This document shows, piece after piece, positions 56,701 through 64,000 of a stretch of DNA of 64,000 nt; position 1 is the first letter of the stretch; each line of letters opens with the position of its first letter. The stretch covers positions 3,534,001 to 3,598,000 of the forward strand of contig PYIU01000007.1 in the NCBI GenBank assembly GCA_003415625.1, read 5' to 3'. The notes under the pieces are model-generated. The model was given only the letters and a program-made list of their open reading frames with translations. It was not told the origin of the DNA and did no database searches. Position numbers and translations under genes: made by a program. The DNA is from Aquanectria penicillioides. Lineage: Eukaryota > Ascomycota > Sordariomycetes > Hypocreales > Nectriaceae.

Positions 56701-57860
56701 ATGCTTGACGCTACTGCACAAAACCAAATGCCCCTTGAAGGGTATCTCGTGAATGACGGCACTCTCGCCAAAAACGAGGTCGGATACTTGAAGAAATCAT
56801 CCCCATCTGAACCCATTGACGTCCTGCGTCAAAGCTACGACGAAGATGGATATCTGTTTGTCAAAGGACTCTTGCCTCGAGACCATGTTCTTGAGTGCCG
56901 AAGAGCCTACTTTGAGTTCCTCGCATCCACTGGTGTTCTGAAGCCCGGCACCGAGGACGTTGATGGTATTTTTAACATCAATAACGACAGTGCTGACTTT
57001 CCCAGCATTGGAGCTGGCCCTGTTCTTGATAACCACGACGGGCCTGGGTCGTTTGCCAATCTTGTTGAGAAGGCACACACCGAGCAGTTTTACATCGACT
57101 TCGCGCACCACCCCGCACTCAAGAACTTTGTCGCAAAGCTTAAGGTCTGGGAAGACGATGATACGTTTCTTCTCCCCCGATCACTTCTTCGAAACAACAC
57201 GCCCTTGAACAAGGCCATTGGTGTACACTATGACCAGTCCTTTCTGCGTTGTGGAGAGCCAACATCCGTCACTGCTTGGGTCCCCATTGGCGATATTGGA
57301 TACCAGGGAGGCGGTCTCATTTACCTTGAAGGGAGTATGTCTTGCCTCTCCTTTTTCTTCCTCCGTTTTATAGTAGATTTTGCTTACTTTGAATTCGAAG
57401 GTGACAATCTCGGACAGGCCATCGAGGAGGCATTCGACAAAAAAGCCAGAGATGCTGGCATGACGGATGATGAGCGACATAATGCTTTCAATGCGAACAT
57501 GATGACGACCGGCTGGCTTGGATACGGCCCCATTCAATTTGCCAAGGATAATGGAGGTGGTCGATGGCTTTTGACTGAGTATGAAGCTGGGGATGTTGTC
57601 TTCCACAAGCCGCACATGGTATGCTTTCCCGCTATATTATCATCAGGCCCCGTGTAGCTCACATTGGACAGATCCACGCATCAACCATCAACCGCGACCC
57701 GGAGAACCGAATCCGCCTGGGTACTGATCTTCGGTTTGTGGATACTTCAAAGCCATATGATAAGGTGGTTGCTGTATGTCCTTGCATATCTTGAGCCAAT
57801 ACTAACAAAGCGTACCTTTAGCGATGGCTTTACCCTTATCGATTTGACGACAAACTATAA
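56701..57860 (+). CDS. Phytanoyl-CoA dioxygenase (PhyH) family Fe(II)/2-oxoglutarate oxygenase
   Basis: Four exons (56701-57334, 57401-57618, 57672-57773, 57822-57860) give 330 residues. Iron-binding H176 and D178 are in GVHYDQSFLR, the distal His is H286 in IHASTIN, and the 2-oxoglutarate Arg is R297 or R299 in NRIRLGTDLRF. Introns have GTATGT-type donors and a clear ACTAAC branch in the last. The last donor is taken at 57774 (GTATGT) rather than the GTGGTT 15 bp earlier; both leave the frame ending RWLYPYRFDDKL. Start alternatives exist upstream at 56443, which would add 86 residues of odd composition. Relatives hydroxylate small molecules, often in secondary metabolism; substrate unknown. 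Confidence 0.88.
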
Positions 57861-58554
57861 TGGCGGCATTGTTCAATAAAATCGCCCAAGTATGAATGAA
57901 TCCGTCATTAGGAACGAAAATAGGTAACTGTGATATAAGTCAAATTGTTATCATACTAGCTGTGTTGAAATGGCGCGAATCATTATACTGCATTGCCTTG
58001 GTGTCATGTTCATTAGGGCGCCGAGGGTGTCATCATCGCGACAGTTATTAACATACCACCATATTGCATGTTCAAGCAATGAACAAAGTGTATACTATAT
58101 ATACTTTGCTTCGTTGAATAAAGTCACTCTGGTTATCTTTGTAGTTAATAGTAAATTATCGACGTATACGGTGGATTAGTGCAACATTTTCATCACATTT
58201 TGAGTGGGACTGAGGTGATTGAAATGCAAATGTATTAAGCTAGTGTGTTTCTGACACAAGGAAAGTAATTTCGACTAAATAGACGATTGATTATGACAGG
58301 CAATGAACCAGTAAAAGGATTGACTTGCTGCCCCCGTCACGCTTCATGTCCACCTTATTAAACGATCTAAATCGCTGAAGCATGATTATGACAAAAAGGG
58401 AAGATTTTTTAAGTTGAGTGTTTGCAGAGGCAGCGCCGGAAATATTTCTGGCAGTGCCTAAAAGACTTTTAAGGAGTGTGTGTTATTTGTTGCGGCTTGT
58501 GTGGTTTGTGTGGTTTTGTGTAGTCGGTGTAGTATGTATGGAGGCTGAAGAGAC
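57861..58554. other. Convergent 3' intergenic region
   Basis: AT-rich, between the PhyH-like gene and the surface protein gene, with a TG-rich run (TGTGGTTTGTGTGGTT) near 58498-58516. No gene seen. Confidence 0.45.
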
Positions 58555-61500
58555 TTAACAGTCTCCCCAGTTGTTCCACGGCCAGCTGTTGTCCTGGACC
58601 GCGGTTGGGACGGGAGAGACTTTGGCAGTAGTAGTGCTCACACGGCTTGTAGCTTGGGCCGAGGTAGCCGCCTTGTTTGTGGAGGAAGAGGAAGAGGGTT
58701 TAACAGCCCCTGCGGCGGCTGAGATGGAGGTAACCCGGCTAGTGACTAGCGCGGTAGAAGATACTTTGATAACAATAGAGGTGCTTGGTGTAGAGCCGCA
58801 GTCACCCCAGTGGTCCCATGGCCAGTCGGAGTTGTTAGAAGAGCTACTTGTAGTGGCAGCCTTGGAGGAGGTGGCGGCCTTGCTTGACGAGGCTTGAGCC
58901 GAAGTGGTCACCTTGTTGGTGCTGGAGGCCTGGGCAGCAACGGAGAATGTCTTGCTGGTGTTGCTTGAGGCAGCGGCAGCACTAGTAGGCTTAGGAGTCG
59001 AGGTGGTTGAGACGACCTTCACAGCAGGCGTAGAAATAACCTGAATGGCTGAGGTCACATCATCATCACAGTGGCCCCATCGGTTCCATGGCCACCCAGA
59101 ATCATCAGAGCTACTACTTGTAGTGGCAGCCTTAGCGGTGGTGCTAGTAGCCTTGCTTATCGAGGCTTGAGCCGAAGTGGTCACCCTGTTGGTGCTGGAG
59201 GCCTGGGCAGCAACGGAGAATGCCTTGCTGGTGTTGCTTGAGGCAGCGGCAGCACTAGTAGGCCTAGGAGTTGAGGTGGTTGAGACGAACTTCACGGCAG
59301 GCGTAGAAATAACCTGAATAGCTGAGGTCACATCATCATCACAGTGACCCCACCGGTTCCATGGCCACCCAGAATCTTCAGCGCTGCTGCTTGTAGTGGC
59401 AGCTTTAGCGGTAGTGCTTGTAGTCTTGCTTATTGAGGCTTGAGCAGTATAGGATGTCTTGCTAGTGTTGCTTGCGGCAGCGACAGCACTAGTAGTAGGC
59501 TTAGCAGTTGAGGTAGTTGAGACAACCTTCACTACAGGTGTAGAAACAACCTTGATAGCTGAGGTCACATCGTCATCACAGTGGCCCCACCGGTTCCATG
59601 GCCACCCAGAGTCCTCAGAGCTGCTGCTTGTAGTGGCAGCCTTAGCGGTGGTACTAGTAGCCTTGCTTATTGAGGCTTGAGCAGCATAAGATGTCTTGCT
59701 GGTGTTGCTGGCAGCAGAAGAGGCCTTGCTGGTGTCGCTTGAGGCAGCGACAGCACTGGCGGTAGGCTTAGGAGTCGAGGTGGTTGAGACGAACTTCACG
59801 GCAGGCGTAGAAATAACCTGAATAGCTGAGGTCACATCATCATCACAGTGGCCCCACCGGTTCCAGGGCCATCCCGAATCGCTGTCACTGGTGGTAGTGG
59901 CGGCGCGGGAGGACATAGTGGTAGTCATCGAGGATCCAGGCTTGAAAGAGCTTGATGCCGCAGCGCTGGAGGCAGGCTTAGAGGTTGAGGAGCTAGCGGC
60001 GTTGTAACTGCCGGCCTTGGAGGTGCTCGAGCCTGCTACGCTAGAGAAAGCAGGCTTGGGGGTTGGAGAGCCCGCGGCAGCGGTTGAGCTAGATGGCTTC
60101 TGAGAGCTGCTGCCAGATCCTGTGCTGACAACCTTGGTGCCGGGAGGAGAAAGAGCTGGGATTGACGAAGAAGCCACAGAGTGCGAGGTAGTTCCTTGGG
60201 ATGCAGAGCCAGACGAGCGTGCTGATGAGACGCTAGCGGCCTGAGATCCGTTGTTAGACTGGGCGGTGGTCGAGGTGCCTTGAGAAGCGGGTCCGGAGCT
60301 GGTGCCACGAGAGCTGGAGGCTGCGCCAGAGGATGATCCGGGTGCCTGGCTGCTTGATCGTGGTGTGGCTGAAGCGCCCTGTGAAGTACCTGTGGAGCTC
60401 GAGCGGGTGCTTGAAGGGCCGACATTAGAAGAAGCAGAGGCTTGAGTGCTTGCACGAGATGTGAAAGTACCGGTGCTTTGGGAGCTGCTTCCAGGGGCAT
60501 GGCTGCTAGATCGAGCCGAGGCCGAGGTACCCTGAGATGCGGCGGCGGAGGTGCCGGCCGAGGCTGATCGAGAAGTAGAGGCACCAGCTCCCTGCGAGCT
60601 TGATCCAGGAGCTTGGCTGCTAGATTGGACCGTGTCGGAACTAGACTCGGGGCTCACAAACTTGGTACCGGGAGGAGAGAAAACCGGAGCAGTGCTTGAC
60701 GAAGCACCACTGCTGCGTGAGGTGGAAGCGGGTCCAGTTGCTTGCGATACAGAGCTAGATGAGCGAGCCGTAGCAGAAGTGCCTTGAGAGGCAGCTCCAG
60801 AGTTGGAGGTGTGAATGCTGAAAGAGGCAGCGTTAGAAGAGGAGCCGGGTGCCTGAGTGCTTGAGCGAGATCCGTGAGAAGAGCCGCTACCCTGAGTGCT
60901 GCTTCCGGGTGCCTGGGCGCTAGATCGAGCTGTGGTTGAAGTGTCTTGGGACATGCCTGCGGAGCTCGATTCCTGGGTGCTGGAACGGGCTGTGCTTGAA
61001 GCTGGGCTGGAGGTAGGGCTTGAGTGGGAAGCGGAGGAAGATCTAGCAGAAGAGGCAACAGAGCTTGGTTGAGAAGTAGGAGCAGATCGGGCTGTGGATG
61101 AAGAGTCAGGTCCTTGAGATCTGCTTCCAGATGCCTGGCCAGTGGATCGTGTGGTAGAAGAACCGGCCGATTCAGTGTTGACTACCTTGGTGTTAGGAGG
61201 AGAAACGACTGGGGTGGTTTTTGAAGAAGTTCCAGCAGCCTGGCTAGAGTGGGTGGAGGTAGAAGTGCCGGTGGCCCTGGCAGACGAGGAGGCGGCGCTT
61301 CCCGAAGTGCCTCGAGTCATGGTCATGAAGGATGAGGAGAAGGTGCTGGGTGAGGATGAGGCCCCACTGCTATGGGATGTGGAAGTACCTGAAGCAGAGC
61401 TAGGCTTGGTGGTTCCAGCATGGGAGCTGCTGGCGCGGGCCGTAGATCTAGAAGTTTCAGCGGAAGCAGAAGCCTGGCTGTTGGGAGAGGACGCCGAAGC

Positions 61501-64000
61501 AGAAGATTGCGTGCTACGGACCGAAGAAGCTGAGCTGCCAGCCTCGCTGGAGGCCTGAGAAGTATGAGGCGAGGCTGAAGCTGGCGACTGAGAGCTGCGG
61601 ACTGAGGAGGCAGAAGACTGAACCTGGGAGCTAGGGTCTCTAGTGGCGGTGCTTCGCTGGGTGGTCAAGAAGGTGTTTCCACCAGACGTCACCCAGATGG
61701 AAGTCGGACTGCTGACTGAGTGGCTGTGTGAGCTCTTGGTAGTCTGGAAGCTAACAGAGGCTGGCTGGGATGAAGAAGCATAGCCAGTCGATGTCTTGGA
61801 AGTTCCGGAAATCGGGAGGTCGACGACCTTGGTTCCTGGAAGAGATATAGGTGCCGCGCTTGAAGTCTGGGCATCAGAGTAGCTGTGCGATGGTGCATTT
61901 GATTTGGTGTTAGATGAGGCATGAGTGGTGGACTGTTCGGAGCTGGCAGGCCGGGACGAAGCAGCGGAACTGTGGTTAACAGTTGCGGATGAGGATCCAG
62001 AAACCTGGCTGCCAGTGCGCGCCGAGGCAGAAGAAGCCGGGGCAGAGGTGGCCACGGAGCTCGAGTGGATGCTAGACGAAGAAATTCCGGCTTGGCTGCT
62101 GGATCGAGCTGTAGTCGAAGCACCTTGAGCAGCTGTGGAGCCTGAGTGCGCAGAGGAAGCTACCGAGTTAGACCAAGAAGTGGAGGCTGATCTAGAGGAG
62201 TCTACGGGGTGGGTGTGAGAGGCTGAAGAACCCGGTGTCGACGAAGTTCCAGTGGCCTGACCACTTGAGCTACGTCCTGTGGTTGCGGTGCTTGATTTAT
62301 GGGAAGCAGAGCCGGAAGTTGAGCCGCTGGATCCGGCAGTGGAAGTGCCCGTGGCCTGAGAGCTAGATCCAGTGCTAACAATACGCGTAGCGGGGGTGGA
62401 CAGTGACGGAGTGTTAGTGCTAGATCCTTGAGTTCCGGTAGCAGAGCTTGAGCGAGAGGCAGAAAGCGGTTTGGTCGAGGCGCTGGAGCTTCCAGAGTGT
62501 GTTCCAGAAGAAGGCGCTCCGGTCGAGGCAGCGGAGCTTGAGCGAGAAGCAGAAGCAGATCCAGAGGAATCTGCCGAGCTTAATCGAGAGATGGAGGCCG
62601 ATCCAGTGGAAGCAGTAGACCTTCCAGTCTGAGTTCCAGAGGAGACAGTGCCAGAAGAAACTGCAGAGCCGCTATGAGTTGTGGAGTGGCCGGGCGCAGA
62701 GGAGGCGCCAGATGAGGAACCGCTTGAGCGTGATGAAGATGAAGAGCCAGATGCCTGAGAGCTAGTTCCCATGCTCACAACACGTGTGGCAGGAGTAGAG
62801 GTGGCAGGAATACTGGTCGCGGCGCCAGTGCTAGAGCCTCGAGAGGCCTCAGAGCTTGCGCGAGAAGCCGAAGAAGCCGGGCCAGATGAAGCAGCAGAGT
62901 TTGATCGAGAAGCCGAGGCAGATTCAAAAGAGACCGCTTTCGAGCTTGAGTGAGGGGCAGACGAGGCAGGGGTTGACGCGGTAGAGCTTCCAGAGCGAGT
63001 GTTAGAAGAAGCCGGGTCAGTTGAGGCACCAGATGACTGTCCGCTAGATCGGGCTGTGGTTGAAGAGCCAGCAGTTGATCCAGAAGACTGGCTGGTAGCA
63101 TGGCCAGAGGTAGCAGCGCTTGAACGAGATCCAGGTGTGGAGTTAGCAGAGTGAGTACCGGATGATGCACCACCAGCCTGGCTGCTAGATCGTGCTGTGG
63201 TTGCAGTGTCGGATCCAGAGCCAGAGCCAGAGCTGGCATTAGAAACACGGCTGCTGGTTGCGGAGCCGGAAGAAACACCAGAGGGGTGGCTGCTGACACG
63301 GCTTGAAGTTACAGCACTAGATTCCTGAGAGCTGGATCCAGCGCTGACAACCTTGGTAACAGGAGCAGAGAGAGCCGGAGTGCTTGATGACTGGCTGGCT
63401 CGGGCAGTGGTTTCAGGAGATCCAGCGGCAGATGAAGAGGCACTGGTGCGAGCTGAGGTAGCAGAGCCAGTTCTGGATGATGCCGATCCACCGCTGTGAG
63501 AGGAGGAAGCTCGAGATGAAGAGGCACTGGTGCGAGCTGAGGTAGCAGAGTCAGTTCTGGATGATGCCGATCCACCGCTGTGAGAGGAGGAAGCTCCAGA
63601 TGAAGAGGCACTGGTGCGAGCAGTGGTTGCAGAGTTGGTGCCAGAGGCTGAGCCACTGCTGGTGCGGGCGGAATTGGCAGAACCGGTTCCGGAAGAGCTG
63701 GCATGGGCGGTACCAGATGCAGATGTTGAGCCACTAGATCGGTCAGTGGTGGAAGACGACCTAGAGGCTTGGCTGGCATGGCTAGAAGATGCTGAGCTTG
63801 ATCCAGGGCTAACAATCTTCGTGCCAGGAGTGGATAGCGGGGGAGTGTCACTGGTTCCGCTGGATGAGTGAGCCGACGGCGAAGCAGAAGCCTGGCTGCT
63901 GGGGCGCCCACTAGTAGAGGCACCAGTAGCCTGAGAGGATGATCCGGATATCGAGCCGCTGGATCGAGCCATGGACGAGCCAGCCGTCTGAGAACCAGAA
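58555..64000 (-). CDS. Giant Ser/Thr/Ala/Gly-rich mucin-like surface protein with C-terminal WPWxxWGxC repeats (partial, 5' end off window)
   Basis: An uninterrupted frame of more than 1,810 codons that runs off the right edge; the N-terminus, and any signal peptide, are not visible. ATG at 63972 is internal because the Ser-rich frame continues before it. The body is low-complexity Ser/Thr/Ala/Gly, suited to dense O-mannosylation. About every 130-210 residues there is a Pro-Thr-basic motif such as LSTPATRIVS or LSPPGTKVVS. The last 450 residues carry six WPWxxWGxC copies: four WPWNRWGHCDDDVTSAI repeats, one WPWDHWGDC and the final WPWNNWGDC, whose Cys is the last residue. There is no hydrophobic GPI-anchor tail. 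It is likely a secreted or wall-bound protein, cross-linked or dimerised through the repeat cysteines; that is inference. I do not recognise the repeat family. Confidence 0.85.
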   Translation of the reverse strand, partial: SGSQTAGSSMARSSGSISGSSSQATGASTSGRPSSQASASPSAHSSSGTSDTPPLSTPGTKIVSPGSSSASSSHASQASRSSSTTDRSSGSTSASGTAHASSSGTGSANSARTSSGSASGTNSATTARTSASSSGASSSHSGGSASSRTDSATSARTSASSSRASSSHSGGSASSRTGSATSARTSASSSAAGSPETTARASQSSSTPALSAPVTKVVSAGSSSQESSAVTSSRVSSHPSGVSSGSATSSRVSNASSGSGSGSDTATTARSSSQAGGASSGTHSANSTPGSRSSAATSGHATSQSSGSTAGSSTTARSSGQSSGASTDPASSNTRSGSSTASTPASSAPHSSSKAVSFESASASRSNSAASSGPASSASRASSEASRGSSTGAATSIPATSTPATRVVSMGTSSQASGSSSSSRSSGSSSGASSAPGHSTTHSGSAVSSGTVSSGTQTGRSTASTGSASISRLSSADSSGSASASRSSSAASTGAPSSGTHSGSSSASTKPLSASRSSSATGTQGSSTNTPSLSTPATRIVSTGSSSQATGTSTAGSSGSTSGSASHKSSTATTGRSSSGQATGTSSTPGSSASHTHPVDSSRSASTSWSNSVASSAHSGSTAAQGASTTARSSSQAGISSSSIHSSSVATSAPASSASARTGSQVSGSSSATVNHSSAASSRPASSEQSTTHASSNTKSNAPSHSYSDAQTSSAAPISLPGTKVVDLPISGTSKTSTGYASSSQPASVSFQTTKSSHSHSVSSPTSIWVTSGGNTFLTTQRSTATRDPSSQVQSSASSVRSSQSPASASPHTSQASSEAGSSASSVRSTQSSASASSPNSQASASAETSRSTARASSSHAGTTKPSSASGTSTSHSSGASSSPSTFSSSFMTMTRGTSGSAASSSARATGTSTSTHSSQAAGTSSKTTPVVSPPNTKVVNTESAGSSTTRSTGQASGSRSQGPDSSSTARSAPTSQPSSVASSARSSSASHSSPTSSPASSTARSSTQESSSAGMSQDTSTTARSSAQAPGSSTQGSGSSHGSRSSTQAPGSSSNAASFSIHTSNSGAASQGTSATARSSSSVSQATGPASTSRSSGASSSTAPVFSPPGTKFVSPESSSDTVQSSSQAPGSSSQGAGASTSRSASAGTSAAASQGTSASARSSSHAPGSSSQSTGTFTSRASTQASASSNVGPSSTRSSSTGTSQGASATPRSSSQAPGSSSGAASSSRGTSSGPASQGTSTTAQSNNGSQAASVSSARSSGSASQGTTSHSVASSSIPALSPPGTKVVSTGSGSSSQKPSSSTAAAGSPTPKPAFSSVAGSSTSKAGSYNAASSSTSKPASSAAASSSFKPGSSMTTTMSSRAATTTSDSDSGWPWNRWGHCDDDVTSAIQVISTPAVKFVSTTSTPKPTASAVAASSDTSKASSAASNTSKTSYAAQASISKATSTTAKAATTSSSSEDSGWPWNRWGHCDDDVTSAIKVVSTPVVKVVSTTSTAKPTTSAVAAASNTSKTSYTAQASISKTTSTTAKAATTSSSAEDSGWPWNRWGHCDDDVTSAIQVISTPAVKFVSTTSTPRPTSAAAASSNTSKAFSVAAQASSTNRVTTSAQASISKATSTTAKAATTSSSSDDSGWPWNRWGHCDDDVTSAIQVISTPAVKVVSTTSTPKPTSAAAASSNTSKTFSVAAQASSTNKVTTSAQASSSKAATSSKAATTSSSSNNSDWPWDHWGDCGSTPSTSIVIKVSSTALVTSRVTSISAAAGAVKPSSSSSTNKAATSAQATSRVSTTTAKVSPVPTAVQDNSWPWNNWGDC
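58558..59871 (-). repeat. Six WPWxxWGxC modules, spaced about 240-273 bp
   Basis: Motif start points on the DNA are near 58558, 58798, 59068, 59341, 59578 and 59845. The four upstream copies are nearly identical in DNA, including the following CDDDVTSAI and STPAVKFVSTTST segments, and separated by Ser/Thr/Ala/Lys-rich linkers with TSKAAT/ISKATSTTAKAATTSS. The last two copies are diverged and shorter. Confidence 0.9.
63431..63620 (-). repeat. 84-bp tandem repeat (28 residues), about 2.3 copies
   Basis: GATGAAGAGGCACTGGTGCG recurs at 63431, 63515 and 63599, an exact 84-bp period. It encodes copies of a 28-residue unit containing SSSHSGGSASSRT. The period is a multiple of three, so copy-number change keeps the frame. 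Confidence 0.85.

Noticed and set aside
50111..57860. A complete secondary-metabolite gene cluster
   Set aside because: No polyketide synthase, peptide synthetase, terpene cyclase or P450 is encoded, so only a weak neighbourhood hint is reported.
58571..63871. Plus-strand Glu/Val-rich and minus-strand Pro/Leu-rich frames opposite the surface protein
   Set aside because: They are shadows produced by Ser/Ala/Gly codon composition of the true frame.

Overview
This window reads as nuclear DNA from a filamentous ascomycete, most likely a sordariomycete and plausibly a member of the Hypocreales. The evidence is many short introns (about 46-106 bp) with GTRNGT donors and CTRAY branch sites, three Zn(II)2Cys6 transcription factors, a fungal rhodopsin-domain membrane protein, and a very long Ser/Thr-rich surface protein. 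I placed exon boundaries by reading both strands and requiring phase agreement plus protein-family continuity. No transcript data or database search was available.

Region 1 (1-9.5 kb) is housekeeping: a branched-chain aminotransferase with two GCN4/CpcA-type sites upstream, a small coiled-coil gene broken by an amber codon, phosphopantothenoylcysteine decarboxylase (CoA synthesis), mitochondrial monothiol glutaredoxin 5, a gamma-glutamyltranspeptidase-like enzyme and an ISG12/6-16-like membrane protein. Region 2 (10-24.5 kb) holds a Zn2Cys6 factor, a peroxisomal-type D-amino-acid oxidase, an HSL-type alpha/beta hydrolase (with a frameshift) divergent from a POT/PTR2 peptide transporter, an SDR, a tubby-like protein and a second Zn2Cys6 factor.

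Region 3 (25-36.4 kb) is the most coherent. Three of the subunits of the mitochondrial branched-chain 2-oxoacid dehydrogenase complex (E2, E1-alpha, E1-beta) lie next to each other within 5.4 kb, followed by a third Zn2Cys6 factor. Next comes a divergent pair of cysteine-metabolism genes, cystathionine gamma-lyase and cysteine dioxygenase, whose shared promoter carries a dense CGATTG/CAATCG array around a 15-bp inverted repeat.

Region 4 (37-58 kb) looks accessory. It has a protein kinase-vWA-like fusion with an unusual DPG motif, a CorA-like membrane protein, an aspartate aminotransferase, a decayed TDT/SSU1-type (sulfite or dicarboxylate) transporter, a decayed LRR/F-box-like gene, a BAHD-type acyltransferase, a rhodopsin-domain protein and a phytanoyl-CoA dioxygenase-family enzyme. 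Cysteine dioxygenase, aspartate aminotransferase and the dead SSU1-like pump could represent successive steps of cysteine-to-sulfite disposal.

Region 5 (58.5-64 kb, running off the end) encodes at least 1,800 residues of Ser/Thr/Ala/Gly-rich surface-type protein. It has six C-terminal copies of a WPWxxWGxC motif, the last of which ends the protein, and dispersed TPxTKVVS-type motifs.

Three single-base deletions next to short G/C runs (hydrolase, E1-beta, kinase) interrupt otherwise well-conserved genes. Either the assembly carries small indels or several genes are freshly inactivated; the sequence alone cannot decide.
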